Shown: piece by piece, positions 9,918 to 21,557 of the stretch
Numbering within the stretch: the stretch's first letter is position 1
Layout: the number at the start of each line of letters is the position of its first letter
Origin: Chloranthus sessilifolius
Taxonomy: Eukaryota > Streptophyta > Magnoliopsida > Chloranthales > Chloranthaceae
Assembly (NCBI GenBank): GCA_021018995.1
Contig: CM037588.1
Span: 146,029,725-146,093,724, forward strand
Direction: 5' to 3'
Length of the DNA stretch: 64,000 nt
Notes under the pieces: generated by a model
Database searches by the model: none
The model's input: the letters and a program-made list of their open reading frames with translations, nothing else
What the model was told of the DNA's origin: nothing
Translations under genes and position numbers: made by a program

Positions 9918-12787
9918 CTAGCCCATCTTTTTAGCATGTGCCCTAAGGGCAGCTCTGTCCTGTTTCTTCTTTTCCTCCCTTATCTTTTTCCTGTTGGCTG
10001 GTGTTTTCTTTGCAGTTGGAGCTTTAGGTGCCCTCACCCTTACTTTTGGTTGCTTGGGTGCTTTTGGTTCCGTGGGTGCTTGAGGGAGTGTTCCTTTGCG
10101 CTTAGCAGGGGGGGTGGCAAGGGATTTTCCTTTTCCTTTGCCATTTGCTTCCTCAGTGGGGACCATTGGGGATTTCCCTTTTTCATGGGACTCTGGCTGG
10201 CCAGGGGAATGTGCCTCCTCAGACTGGGCAACAGCAGATGGAGTAGCTTTAGGCTCTGGGATGGGTATTTGAACAGAGATTGGGGTGGGCTACAAAGGCA
10301 CATTTCTGGCAGCAGCCAATGCATATTCCAATGAGGCAATCTGAATTTGGTGTTTTAAGAGGTCAGTCTCATGGATATCTTTTTGGATGCTGAATATCGC
10401 TTGGGCATTTTTGAGCCTCTTTTCAAACAGTCTAGCCCGGGCCTTCTCTGCAGTAATATTTGCTTTCTCCAACTTCAAATTCAGCGCATTGTACTCGGCT
10501 GTAGCTTTGGTCTTCTGATAGTCCTCCAGGATATTTTTCCATCCCAAGGAGATGCCCAGAAGTTGCTTTTGGTGGGCCTCCTTCATTTCATCGATCTGTT
10601 CCAGCAGGGGGGTCTCAATGGATTGGCGGAGCTGGGTCATGCCCCTCAAGACATCCTTCCTAAGGTAAGTATTATCCCTCATGTGATGAAGGATGGTGAG
10701 GTAGGGAGGGTTGTAAAAAAGATGCTTTGGTGCGATGGGTAGATAGGAAGTAGAAGGAGCAAACTGTGATAGGTCCTTGGGGGGAGAAGGGGTAACAGGG
10801 GTAAGTCTAGTTGTGGGGAGGGGATAGGTTCGGTGGTCAGATCTTTTTATCGGTGTAAGTTAGAGGTGATAGGATAAGAGGTGGGATGGAGGGTATAGGA
10901 GAAATGAGAATGGGGAAGGCTCAGTAGGGGTAGGTGGTGGTGGGGGAAATGGGAATGGGGAAAGGTATGAAAGGTAATGGGGGGGTAAAAGGTACTGTTG
11001 ATGGTGGGGGAGTGTGAGTCAGTAGGGAAGTCTGTTTGGGTTTCTTTGTCAGTGGACAGGACCAGGGTGGTTGAAGTGGTTGGTGGAGGGATGGGTGGGT
11101 TGGTTAAGGTGTGTAGGGTTGATTGGATGGAGGTTAGTTCAGTCTGCATCTGATCCTAGTTTTGTGTATTGATGGATAAATGGGCTTGGATGTCATGGAT
11201 AAGGGATAAGATGAGGGTTAGTGTGTCAGGGCTGGGAGGTTGGGTCAGTGAAGAAGAGGGTACTGGTTAGAAAGGTGAGGAAGGCGCATGGTGGAAAGTG
11301 GTCGGAGGGGAAGAGTGGGGTTCTGGGGAGTCTGGGAGAGGGGTGTAGTAGGTAGGCATAGTGTCAAGGAAGGTAGACAGAAAGGCTTGGAAGCCTATGG
11401 ATGTGTTAAGGGTTAAATCAATGTCTGTGAGGGGGGATGTAGTAGGTATGGCTGGGGTGGTGGTTTCTTCTAGGTGTGGTGGGGCCATGGGAATAGAAGG
11501 GATTGAGTGTGTTGTCTGGGATATGGTTGGGATTGTCCTAGTAGTCTTTCATTTTTTGTAGGAGAGGAGTGGAGGGCTTGCAGGTTTATGTGTAGATGAG
11601 GGGGGAATTGTGGCTGTGTACTGAGGTAAGGTAGGGGATGAGGAGTCCTCCCATGGACCAAGCACAAGTGAAGGGGGAGTGGGCATGGAGAAGGAAAGCA
11701 GAGGGGGGTGAGTGATGGATGTAAGAGGGGTAGTGGATGCAGGAGAAAAAAGTGGAGGGAGAATTGGTGTTGCTGCAGCGATGGTACTGATAGGCTCTGG
11801 GGGCACCTCCTTGGTAGTAGGGGTAGAACCTGATCTAGCTGCTTCTTCTGCTTGCTTGGGTAGGGCCTGAGCCTCAGCTTTCTTCTTCTTCTGAGCCTTC
11901 ATCAAACTCCTATTGATTCCTCATTGCCTCTTGGCAAAGGTAGTAGGGGTAAGGGTGGTGGTCTGCTCAGTCCGTCCTATCTTGTATCCCCCCTTGATCA
12001 GCAGCAAGGTAATGATTCTTACATAGGGTTGTGTGTGAGGCTTCTTGTTTGTCCCTATCTTCTCCACTATGTCTTTCATTGCCTCAAAAATTAGCCAGGC
12101 TGCATGGAAGCCATGGCCCATGTGGAAGGAGTAGACAGCATCCGCAATGGGAGTTCTCCTCTCCTACTGATGTCCTGAGCAATATATGTTCTTTCGCAGG
12201 ACTTAGTCAACGAATTGGAGTTCAGGTTCTAATTCTCTCCTTCTGATCGAGTCCCCTGTGGCTTTTAATCCTCTAGTTAGGGCCCGTGCAATTGTATCAA
12301 TCGATGCACTCAGCGGGGGGCCATATCCACAACTAGGGTCAAATGCTGTTGGGATGCCCAAAACTTTAGCAATTACCTTGGGGCTCACTAACATATCAAA
12401 GTCATCAATCAGCACCAGTAAGCACTCTTGTCCATCTTTGTCCTTCTTGACCCTAATGTGCTGATAGAACAGCTGCACTAGCCTAGGGTAGGCTAGTGCT
12501 GGAATTTCGTTCATTAATGGCATCAAGCCTGCCTTGCTCATAAACTGTATGGCAGGGGCAGATAGTGGTTCCTTCTCAAAAAATGGTAGATCAAATGTTG
12601 TCTCAAGCTCCAATAGAATTGACATCATGAGCTCAGAAGGAGCAGAGAACTTAGGGGTTGGTACCGCCGCCTCCTCAACCACTTCCTTTCCCTTTTTGGG
12701 GGACTTTGAAGTCTTGGCCATTTTTTGGGTGGTCTCTGCAGGGTCCTTTTCCTTCCCCTTTCTCTTTTGTGCAATTTTTGGAGCCAT
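9918..12787 (-). pseudogene. E3 accessory ORF, plant-transposon-protein type, multiple breaks
   Basis: Five open pieces share one frame (12203-12787, 11921-12121, 11549-11905, 11267-11488, 10847-11149). Two more (10290-10682, 9918-10166) share another, so this reads as one former gene of about 950 codons with several stops and at least one frameshift. The start MAPKIAQKRKGKEKD at 12787 is basic and may be a nuclear-localisation-like signal. Next comes the conserved core with GLMPLMNE, YPRLVQLFYQHIR and KVLGIP, alignable by eye with E1 and E4. A long Pro/Ser/Thr-rich middle follows, then a heptad-like coiled coil (10290-10682) and a Lys/Pro-rich basic tail (KAPTAKKTPANRKKIREEKK). It lies where Athila elements carry their env-like ORF, but no transmembrane segment is visible, so I do not call it env. 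Function unknown. Confidence 0.7.
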
Positions 12788-13941
12788 TTCTAACTCTGTC
12801 CTCGAGTATGAGAAATGGAGACTGAGATCTAGGGTTGGGTTTGATTTGACGCACAGGGCATCGCGAGATCTCTAAGCAGAAGATAATAGATGTGTGTGAT
12901 GCTAGGAACAACTCTGTAGATTTATGGCATGAATGTTGAGCTGTCGGGTTGATGTTGGAGGAGAGAGGCGAAAGAGTGCCAGAAGCTAGGGTTTCGCAGA
13001 GGGAAGGAGGGAAATAATGGAAAAGGGACCAAGCGCGGGGTTAAAATACTTATCACGAAGCTCGGCGCGCTTTGAAAAATCTGGTCGCGGCATTGGAAAT
13101 GAACCTAGCGAAGGTGTTGATTCAATCTGGATTACGCGACAGTCTCCCAGGTTAACCTTGGAGCGCTTGACAGTGTGAGATGAATTCCTTTGATCTGCAC
13201 GAGCAGCTCCTAGGTCTCTATTTGGATTACGCGAAAAAGCTCTGAGGTTTATTTTAAATCTCGCGACAGATCTTAGAATCTCGCGACAACAAATGAAGTA
13301 TTTCTATTGAATTGCGCGAGCGGCTCCTAGGTCCCTGTTGAACCTCGCGATAGCTTTAGAATCTCGCGACAACAATTGTATAGCTCTATGGGGATGGCGT
13401 GAGAGGTTCGCTGGTGTATATGAATTGCGCGACAGCTGATGGATGGCTCTATGTGAATCACACAAGAGGTTCTCAGATACACATGAATCTCGCGACAGCT
13501 ATTGAATGTTTCCATGTGAACTGCACGAAATTCTCCCAGACTTCCTTTTTAACCTCGCAATAGCTTTTGAATCGCGCGAGAGTCTCCCAGGCTTCTATTT
13601 TGGACCCAGCGACAATCAGGTATAAAACAGAGAGCATGTGCTCTCTATTCTGCCCCTTTGCATGTTTGCTGTGGTTGGAGCCTAGGCATGACCCTCACTA
13701 TAGCTACCTCTAGACACCCAATCGTACAATGAAGGACAACCAAAAATCGACCTCCCATATTAGGCATTCAACAGAAGCAATCAATTGAAGAGCAGTAAGA
13801 ATGAAACCAAGCATCAACAGTTTAAAACAGATACAGATTCAGATAGGACCACTAACAAATCCTAGAGAACACAAACGAACGGAAGCAAGATAAATCAACC
13901 AAAACTAAGTACATATGATACAGTAATGATACACCTGTGGA
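12788..13941 (-). other. E3 leader upstream of accessory ORF
   Basis: Non-coding stretch between the integrase remnant and the accessory ORF start. Most of it (13034-13612) is the CGCGA array described separately. The part nearest the ORF (12788-13030) is purine-rich on + and has no motif array. It would act as the 5' untranslated region or an internal promoter of the accessory gene. Confidence 0.6.
13135..13612. repeat. E3 leader array of CGCGA motifs
   Basis: Words of the form TTGCGCGAG or TCTCGCGACA, with point variants, start (first C of CGCGA) at 13135, 13164, 13198, 13230, 13262, 13282, 13315, 13346, 13365, 13398, 13428, 13461, 13491, 13524, 13556, 13575 and 13608. Spacings are 29-34 bp or 19-20 bp, close to three or two helical turns. 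Linker sequence is partly repetitive (GGCTCTATG, CTCCCAGG), so an old minisatellite origin is possible. Confidence 0.8.
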
Positions 13942-14477
13942 TCAGTTTGAAGAAGGATCCCTTTGAAAGTGAATGGTGTCCATGAGTTCGGCAGGTTTTT
14001 CAACACAAGGCTTAAGCCTCTGACCATTCACCTTCAAGGTTCTCCCAGACTTAGGATCCTTGATTTTCACAACACCAGATGGGGAAACATGCATAACAAT
14101 GTAGGGACCTTCCCATCTGGATTTCAATTTACGAGGAAAAAATTTAAGTTTGGAGTTAAATAGTCAAACCTTATCATCAGCTCTAAAACTCTTTCTCAAC
14201 AGCCCTTTGTCAAAGAAAGCTTTGGACCTTTCCTTGTAGATCCTGGCGTTAGCATACGCATCCATCCTTAGTTCTTCCAATTCAGACAGCTGCAACAACC
14301 TGTGAAGACCAGCAGAAGTTAGATCTAGATTTAAATGTTTGATGGCCTAATAGGCTTTGTGTTCTAACTCTACTGGGAGATGACAGGCCTTGCCATAAAC
14401 CAGTCTGAAAGGGGACATACCAATGGGAGTCTTATAGGCAGTCTTATAAGCCCACAGTGCATCATTAAGCTTGTCAG
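13942..14477 (-). pseudogene. E3 integrase C-terminal remnant
   Basis: Downstream of the gag remnant the - strand reads a typical Gypsy integrase C-terminus: ALWAYKTAYKTPIGMSPF, then VYGKACHLPVELEHKAY, an in-frame stop, and finally KSRWEGPYIV and LKVNGQRLKP before the end at 13942. This is the last third of Athila-type pol. The catalytic DDE core, RT, RNase H and protease are missing. The start of this piece is fused to gag at about 14477 in a different frame, so a large deletion removed the intervening pol. Confidence 0.8.
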
Positions 14478-14804
14478 GAGGTCTTTCCAGGAAGTGATGC
14501 TGTTGTTTGGGAGAGTAGATAACCAAGTCATGGCCCTGTCCTTTAGGGAGAAAGGAAAGAGCCTTAACCTAGTGGCTTCTGGTCCCAAACCAGCAATGGA
14601 GAATGTCGTGCACAGGGCGAAGAACTGGTCAATGTGCTTGTAAGGGTCTTCCTTGCTAAGCCCATGGAAGGAGGGAAGCATTTGGATGATGGAAGTTTTG
14701 ATTTTGTAGTTTCCCTGAATATCTGGGAATTGAATGCTGAATGGAGAATTGTAATCATCCGGAGCATTAAATTCCATCAATGTTCTAGGTTGTTCTTCAC
14801 CCAT
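14478..14804 (-). pseudogene. E3 gag (retrotrans_gag type), truncated
   Basis: Homologous to the Gypsy/Athila nucleocapsid-capsid region. Landmarks are EEQPRTLMEF, then SFHGLSKEDPYKHIDQF, ATRLRLFPFSLKDRAMTWL and SITSWKDLL, which then run into integrase sequence. The reading appears to continue upstream of the ATG at 14804 (EIETAV) and is frameshifted near a G-run at about 14827. The zinc-knuckle half of gag is absent. The product would have formed the virus-like particle. Confidence 0.8.
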
Positions 14805-15195
14805 AACTGCTGTCTCAATTTCAATAGGGGGCTCGATCGTGATGTGTCTGTGCCTTCTCGGTCTTCTATCCTTTCTATCTCAGGGTTAGCAGGCTCTAAT
14901 GTAGGACTGAGGGATCTCCTTCCTAACATGCACACACGCCAACAGCAGGGAAGACTATTCACTGGCACATTGCACTTAATAAAAATGGCAACTATCCTAA
15001 TCAACTGAGTTTTGAGGGTTAGAAAAATGCAAACAGAGGTAGCTAGACTCTCAGTACAATTCTACTCTCCTTCTCTGCTACGGTCCAGATCTGTGAGAAA
15101 AATTCTAAATGTAAATCAGCAGTATCAATTATTCACAAGTACAGCTACCAAAGAATAAAGAATAAAAAATCTAGAGTCTACTAATAGATCAATAT
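14805..15195 (-). other. E3 leader between primer site and gag
   Basis: About 390 bp upstream of gag. A frameshifted N-terminal gag reading is visible in part (a piece with PEIERIEDREGTDTSRSS near 14850-14900). Otherwise no feature is seen. Confidence 0.5.
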
Positions 15196-15214
15196 CCCTG
15201 GCAGTGGCGCCAAA
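15196..15214 (-). other. E3 primer-binding site
   Basis: GTTTTTGGCGCCACTGCC-type sequence on the - strand, immediately 3' of the 5' LTR. It resembles the tRNA-Asp-complementary primer site of Athila elements, with a few substitutions. It fixes the orientation of E3. Confidence 0.75.
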
Positions 15215-15218
15215 AACT

Positions 15219-17657
15219 TGTTAGAATATTTTTTGAATGCTTGCTACTGACTTTATTGAAGACAGTGATAAGAATGGGGTGAATGAAAATGAATGAAATG
15301 TAGAGTGAGGATTACGGAGTAGCAAGTCTAAAATATGCACAGTCCTACAAGATACAGGGCCTGTTATAGCAAGTTTTGATAAGTAAGAGTTTGTCCCACA
15401 GGGAAGTTGATCTAAAGCTCCAAGGGAGCTATCGTTAGTTGGCTCTCCAGATCTGACTATAGATCTGGCAATCCTAAATGAAAGGGGATTTAAGGTCACT
15501 AAAATCTAAATCCTAAGGCAACTCACTGTTTAGATTACAGAAAGGGTTAAGAAGAATGGTAGAGTGAGAAAATAAATATAAAAGGGTGAGAAATATGTTA
15601 TTAGGTACAGGTCCGATGGGTCTTGTAACTCAGACTCAGATCTGTTGCTATAAAAATCCTGTCCAATTGCTAGATTATCACCAAAGAAGAGAAAGAATCC
15701 AACTCACCCTTGTGCCATGTTCTAATCTCTTATGGCTATAACCTGTCCACTTAAATGATCACAGACTATCCAATAGGGGAACCACAATCCCGAGATGGGT
15801 CAGAACAAGCTTACCATTATAGGCACTACTTCATCCAGGCTACAAGCTCAAGAATCTATAGGAACCTCATCCTCTAAAGTTCTGTGTGTGGGGCTAGGCC
15901 TACAAAGTGCACAAGCCTGGACACACAAGACCAGCAAGAATTTGAGTACTAGCTTTCAAGCATGGCTGTTCACTGCTTTAGTAAGACTACAGTGACCCAG
16001 TCACAAGCCTACAATCTCTACAGCCAAATCAGAACTGTAATCTGATGATAGATCTATACAAATATAGGAGAGTCTGTCTCTGCACAATCTCTCACAAGGC
16101 TACAAACACAAGCGCAGAGAAGAAGAATTTGTCTTAGGTCCATGGATTGGCTTCACCCTAGGGCTATAACCTGTCCACTTGAATGGTCATAGACTATCCA
16201 CAGAGGTTATCTTCCTCACAGAGGTCTAAGATAAAACAAGATCATTGTTGCCGCCGCCATGTTCACAAGGCTACCAGCTCAAGCTCCCATGGGGATTCAG
16301 ATTTAGTGGATCTTGTGGTGGGGGAAGGCCTGCAATGTGCCTAACCTGGACACACAGGTCATTTGGATCTAAATGAAACCTTAAAAGCAATCCTCCATTG
16401 CTTACGATATAACTTAGCAATGGGGGATCTCAAGGCAGCAGCCTTGTACAGAACAACTCATAATAAAAATATTATCTTATACATGCAATAAATCCTATTA
16501 CAAAACTCCATTAAAGACTATACCATCTAATCATATAAAAGGTATAGCCAGCAAGTGCTGGACTATGGAGAGAAAGAAAAAGGAAAAAAAAAAAAAGAAA
16601 ACTCCTAAACCCTAACCTTTGCCACTGTAATTCTACAGTTAAGAAGAAGAAGCACAGAAGTTAAGTCCCAAAGATTCCCTAAACCTAAGCTAGGCTTAGG
16701 CTTATATAGCAGTCAGTTATTTATCAATTAGGGTTAGGAAAACCTTAATTTTATTAATGCAATTGCGGCCCATTCTTGTCCCTTGGATGCCTCGGGGCGT
16801 GTGCACGAAGATTGGAGCATTAGAGTGTGTGCCCTAATTACTAGAGATTCCCAGATTGCCCTTACAGAAGTGGGGAGAAGTTTAGAACCCGATCCTCGCT
16901 GAGTAGAAAGGATTTGCAGATCTTACCGTATGGTAGAATTGGCATCGCGGGGTTACTTTGCCTTGAAGCTCTTGCAATCGCGGGGTTAATACTTTGCATT
17001 TGAATGGCGCGAGAGCTGGCGCGAGCATGGCGCGCACAATTCGTTTCTTGTGAATCCCGTGGTGATCCTCGCGAAGAGAACCATGTTCATAGGCTTCTGG
17101 ATCGCGCAGGTAGTTCCTTGAAAGTGTGTGTCCCGCTACTACTGCGCGACAGCTGCGCACGGGAGTGCCTGGAGGTCTCTCTCTTTAGTGAATTACGCGA
17201 CGATTGAAGACTCCTTTCTTGAGCTGCGCGAGATTGCGCAAGCACTTAAGACTGAGCCTCACAAGGACCTCGCGAAGTCTGCTTTTCAATTCTTTCTGAC
17301 ACCAAATCGCGCAAAGAATGCGCGACTAGTTTTTGTGCCGTCTTCAGAAGCCCGCGACAACTACGTGAAGGCATTATCTCTGGTTCAATTGAACCTTGTG
17401 ACATCTGCACGAGGCATTCTTCTTGGTTTGTTTCTGATTTGTTGTGCCTATGCTGCAGCTAACTCTCTGTCTGGGTTCTACCTTCATATTTCTGAGGGGC
17501 TTCTGGGTCAACAGTGATTCCTTGGCATGGTTAGGGGGTTATTTACAGCTGCTGCTTATTACCTACAGAATAGACTTAAAGCACACTTATTAAATGATTG
17601 AGGGTCTAACAGAGATTAAGTTAAGGGGTGAAAAGTGATACTTTTCAGGTCTTAATA
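15219..17657 (-). repeat. E3 5' LTR
   Basis: Counterpart of 4922-7363. It starts TATTAAGACCTGAAAAG on the - strand (one base changed from TGTTAAG) and ends TATTCTAACA next to the primer site. It retains more CG pairs in the CGCGA array (16946-17412) than the 3' LTR, where many have changed to TG or CA, as expected from deamination of methylated cytosine. Confidence 0.88.
16946..17412. repeat. CGCGA motif array in E3 5' LTR
   Basis: Motif starts include 16946, 16979, 17008, 17020, 17031, 17042, 17058, 17070, 17103, 17134, 17145, 17155, 17196, 17227, 17237, 17271, 17308, 17321, 17353, 17364 and 17408. Most spacings are 10-13, 29-34 or 41-44 bp; exceptions are 16 and 37. The array is upstream of the TATA candidate at 16701-16708 on the - strand. 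A degraded copy lies at about 6690-7080. Confidence 0.7.
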
Positions 17658-18080
17658 TAATACAATCCTCAAGTAGATGATCAAATACAATCACATGTAC
17701 CCTCATTAACATGTGCATAATTTTATATGATGGGTCAACCATAATATATATTTAAAAATTCGTTAATCCAAGCGAGTTATCTCCTACTGATTTGGTCATT
17801 CATAATAGCAATCAATAAACAACAAGATTAACTTAACATCAACTATTTATAATCATTTAATTAAACTTATGCAAACCAAGTCTGTCAAAATAAATGTCAA
17901 AGTAGTAACTAATGTCGTGAAAAAATAAATAAATGACGGAAGCGTGATTTCAGTTTTGGGACTTCTCAGACTGAAATGACTTCTCTAGTTGAGATGTTTC
18001 TCCTTTGATATGCTTCAATAGATCTTTAAATATATAGAAATCCCTCCAAATATGTTCCTTTTTCTTGTAATGCCAACATT
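17658..18080 (-). other. E2 internal remnant right of E3
   Basis: AT-rich non-coding E2 sequence downstream of the gag stop. No protease or integrase motifs were found on the - strand. Confidence 0.6.
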
Positions 18081-18815
18081 CTAAATTTCATGTTTGACTT
18101 TCTTATTTGAGTTCTTTGCTCCAGCTTGCTTTTGATTAAAGTTCTGATTATAATTCTTTTTAAAAATCTTCCGGCTTGACCCACTCACCGCCAGATATGC
18201 AAACTCAACTTTAGTCGCTTTTAAACGCTCCTCCTCAATTACACATAGGGAAAATAATTGGTTAGGGTCCCACTTTGTCTCTTGAGCATTATAGTTTACC
18301 TTAAAAGTATCAAATAAAGGAGAAAGTGAATAAACAACTAAGTAAACAACTAGATCATCACCAAAAGCAGTCTCTTGTTTCCTGAGCCCTATAGCACATT
18401 TTGATATCTTTAAAATGTGCTCACGCACACTTCCATTTCTATCATATCTCATGTTAACTAATTGTGTGAGATAGGAATACTCTAGAGACTTTCGCGTACC
18501 CACAAACTGATCTTTAGTATTTTTCAAGAGTTCTTTTATCGTAGTTATAGAATTCAACCCACCTCTAAGAGTTTGATTTATTTGTAAATGGATCATCATC
18601 ATGGCCATACGATTAACTTTTTTCCATTTAGTAAAATAATTCTTCTCTAATTCTGTAGAGCTTATAGTGGGTATGGGAGGTTTATCCTCAGTAAGGATAA
18701 AATCATAGTCCATATATCCTAATGATATATCAATGGTCATACGTCACGATAAATAGTTAGAGCCATCCAGAGGCTCAACACTTGCTAGTTGCTTATGAAT
18801 AATAGATCCATCCAT
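18081..18815 (-). pseudogene. E2 gag, Copia UBN2 type, one nonsense change
   Basis: Encodes the Copia gag capsid region. It starts MDGSIIHKQLASVEPLDGS at 18815 and is open except for a TGA at 18744-18746, where the family normally has Trp (NYLSWR). It then continues to the stop at 18081. Landmarks are TKWKKVNRMAMMMIHLQI, then LWxxL-like TIKELLKNT, SYLTQLVNMRYD and a Lys/Asn-rich end. The zinc knuckle is missing, so the C-terminus is cut. The single stop and otherwise open frame suggest moderate age. Confidence 0.8.
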
Positions 18816-21083
18816 GACTCTATATAGAAACAAAACATTACATATTACTAGAAAAATAAAGAAATATGTCGATTATCCATCTAAATTTTTATCAACCACT
18901 TTAACCATATATCAGTAATGATTTAATTAGAATACGTCATGATCATATGTTCTCGAAGATTACGTTATGACCATATGTCACTAAATGTTCACCGTGAACT
19001 ATGACCATATGTCACTAACTACTCTTCGAAGCTTTAAATTCTGATTTATGGTCAAATTTGAATTAATTGAAGTGTCAGCTATGAGCAACTTTCACTCTTT
19101 AGGACAACCAGTTGTCATGTCTCAACATCACCTTTGGGTAGAAACTTTAAGATACAGTTTATTTTTCAAGACCATGTTTGAGAAAACACGCATAAACATA
19201 ATCACTCATACCGTATGTTTGATCCAGACTCTCCATCAGCTTTGGCCAGAAAGATTGTCCTTCTCTCCCCTACGCACTTATGACCATTCTATTCACCCTA
19301 CTTATATGAAATTCCTAAATCATCTTTGGTCTGAAGTTAAAAATCTTATAGAAGCATGTGTCAACCCGATCTTAATGAGACACAACTATCAAGATTCAAA
19401 AGTCACGCAACCTACATAGGTGGTCACCTTTGGGCAGACCTCGGCCTATTTCAGCTACGTACTCTCGAATGATTGTTTTACCGGTCTACCTTGATCCCTA
19501 AGGTACGATCTAAATTTCATTCAACCATATCAAGTCTAATTCAAGGTTTTTAAAAAAAACTTATTTCTAGATATTCGCATTTCATTCAAACTAACTCATT
19601 TTCGATCAATAAATCAATGCCACACATTGCAATTAATGAAAAAATTAATCAAAATCAAATAATTATGAGATACATATGTATTAAGTGAACAAATTATCTA
19701 TAATCATCAAACTATGATTATATGGGCATGCAGGTCATACCTAGTCAACATCGACAATAAAGCTTTAAAAGCACACGTGATATTTACCTTGAATCATATA
19801 TGATATTTTGAGAACAATCAAATAAAAATAAACCTCATTTATGAAAATCACGACACTAGAAAAAATCATCATCGTTGAGCGGAAGAATCCTTCCAAATAG
19901 CCAAATCTAACTCATGTGGTAAGTGTCAAAATTAATAATATTCATGGGTAACATTATGTAAGTATCAGCATTGGTGCTAGAGCACAACCTTCAATAATCA
20001 AACTTATATTTCCTCATAAAGCCCAACTTTAATTAAAAACACTCAAATATACAATAATTATCCAATTAAAAATTGTCAAAAAGACGTCAGGTCATGAAAA
20101 AGTCATAACAGAGAACTCTTTTTAAAAACTAGACCTCAAAAACAGATTTGGAATACTCGAGAAAGTAAAAATCCATATATAATGTTCGAAAATCGGACCT
20201 ATAAATAGCCCAGAAATGGCTCGAAAAAATAAGGAATAATACGGGTCAAAATTGGGCCCCAAGGCCAAACGGATCGTTTCTAACGGGCAGAATCGAGTCA
20301 TGAACCATGGTCCGAGTTAAGTGATGGGCCGGACCAAACCAAACCATAGGTTGGGTCGGATCATGTCACCAAATGGGTCGGGTCATATGTAATATGGGTC
20401 CATGGGTCGGGGGCCCATAGGCCGGGTTGAGCATGTGGACAGGTCAATTCATTAGTCGGGTAAATTAGAGAGGATCTATAGGACGGGTCGGGTCTCAAGC
20501 CCATTTAACCCGTCATGCAAAGAAGGGAGGCGCACAGACCTAACTGGCGTGGAGACCTTCAAAGGAACCAGAGACGAATGGGTTTCTGGAGTCCATATGT
20601 AACTCATTGCCAAAATCTTTTGCTTCCAACTGCATTCTAGATACGATCTGGATATTGGTTTTCAAGATCTATAAGAACACAAGTTCTTGCTCTGTCTAAC
20701 TTAGTTGCATTCTTTCTAGTGCTGTCCATGGCTAATACTTCACCGATATAAAATTCCAGGCAGCTACTAAGAGAAAAATTGTTTTTTCGTGACAAAAGAA
20801 AGGCAAATAAAAAAAGTTAACCTTCCAGGGCCAACAGATGGCACGCTATCCGAGGGCCTCCAAAACGGTTGTCACTTGACTACTTTCAGCCATATAGAAA
20901 CCATTTGTATGCTTTTAGAGGAGTAAAGGGGTTTTACAGAGCACAAAACCCACTTTAAAGTTCAAAGAGGATATTTGTGGAGGGTGCCCTCATCTTTAAC
21001 GATTCGATTTAAATAACAAATAAGATACGAATATATAGTACATAAATTGTTCATAGCTCCTTTGATCGAGGAAACAAGCAACC
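18816..21083 (-). other. E2 long non-coding leader
   Basis: About 2.3 kb between gag and the primer site, unusually long for Copia. It contains short direct repeats (GACCATATGTCACTAA at 18970-19017) and a block rich in GGGTCGGGTC words at about 20280-20510. The 123-codon frame at 19048-19419 on + has no recognisable feature. No gene is supported. Confidence 0.55.
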
Positions 21084-21098
21084 TTGCTCTGATATCAA
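21084..21098 (-). other. E2 primer-binding site
   Basis: TTGATATCAGAGCAA on the - strand, next to the 5' LTR. It is one or two changes from the TGGTATCAGAGC tRNA-Met initiator site of plant Copia elements. Confidence 0.75.
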
Positions 21099-21099
21099 T

Positions 21100-21557
21100 T
21101 GTTAGAAATTTTAAGATCTAGGCTCGAATCACACTATCAAAATATACATTTGCAAGAACACGTGTAACTTGTATTTATTATCGGGTCGATACACCAATGA
21201 TCTCCGTGATGAAAAACAATGATCTCTGTCAGAGGATTCGAATCCACGTTACCTCTCGTCTTCTCTAAGTTTAGCCTTTAGATAGGAATGAGCTAGGTTT
21301 AGCAGAAGACCTCTCGTCTTCTCTAAGTTTAGCCTTTAAATGGGAATGAGCTAGAGTTACAGGAAGAGGGGACGGTAGTCTCCTTATATAGTCACTTCTC
21401 TTTCCTAGTCCATCGAGGAAAGAGAGTGGAGACATATCACTTATATTAGGAAATTACTTGCTTCCTATCGCCTCGAGATATGTATGATCAAAGATCCAAC
21501 TCAATTTTTAATGAAAATCCAAAGATGGGTTAAAATGTTACCACAAAAATCCAACAC
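21100..21557 (-). repeat. E2 5' LTR
   Basis: Collinear with 4043-4440 but 60 bp longer, because a segment with CCTCTCGTCTTCTCTAAG is duplicated in tandem (about 21250-21365). It is followed by CTTAA (21558-21562), the second target-site copy. Confidence 0.88.

Larger units (their letters stand above)
4922..17657 (-). mobile_element. E3: Athila-like Gypsy element nested in E2
   Basis: Two long LTRs (4922-7363 and 15219-17657, about 2.44 kb each, collinear throughout) enclose a 7.8-kb internal region. The primer site next to the right LTR reads TTTTTGGCGCCACTGCC on the - strand, close to the tRNA-Asp-type site of Athila elements. A purine tract (GGTTTGGGGGTG) adjoins the left LTR. Internal order on the - strand is gag, a fused integrase C-terminus, a motif-rich leader, a long accessory ORF and a small lysine-rich ORF. 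Protease, RT and RNase H are absent, so the element could not move without help. No target duplication was found: the right border CTTAATA appears mutated from the expected CTTAACA. Confidence 0.88.
4043..21557 (-). mobile_element. E2: Copia-type LTR retrotransposon, hosting nested E3
   Basis: The LTRs at 4043-4440 and 21100-21557 start TGTTAG and end AACA, and 5-bp CTTAA duplications flank the whole. Orientation is - strand: a tRNA-Met-type primer site lies next to the right LTR and a purine tract (GACCAAGTGGGAGA on the - strand) next to the left LTR. The only coding remnant is a gag of the UBN2 type at 18081-18815. No protease, integrase or RT is seen between it and the 3' LTR, so E2 looks non-autonomous or deleted. 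Its internal region is interrupted by the Athila-like element E3 (4922-17657), which must be younger. Confidence 0.88.

Noticed and set aside
9936..10334. 132-codon + strand ORF and other + frames across 9900-12900
   Set aside because: They are antisense shadows of the decayed accessory ORF on the - strand, which has consistent frame and domain order.
9918..12787. Calling the E3 accessory ORF an envelope gene because of its Athila-like position
   Set aside because: No signal peptide or transmembrane segment is visible; the core matches accessory ORFs in E1 and E4 instead.
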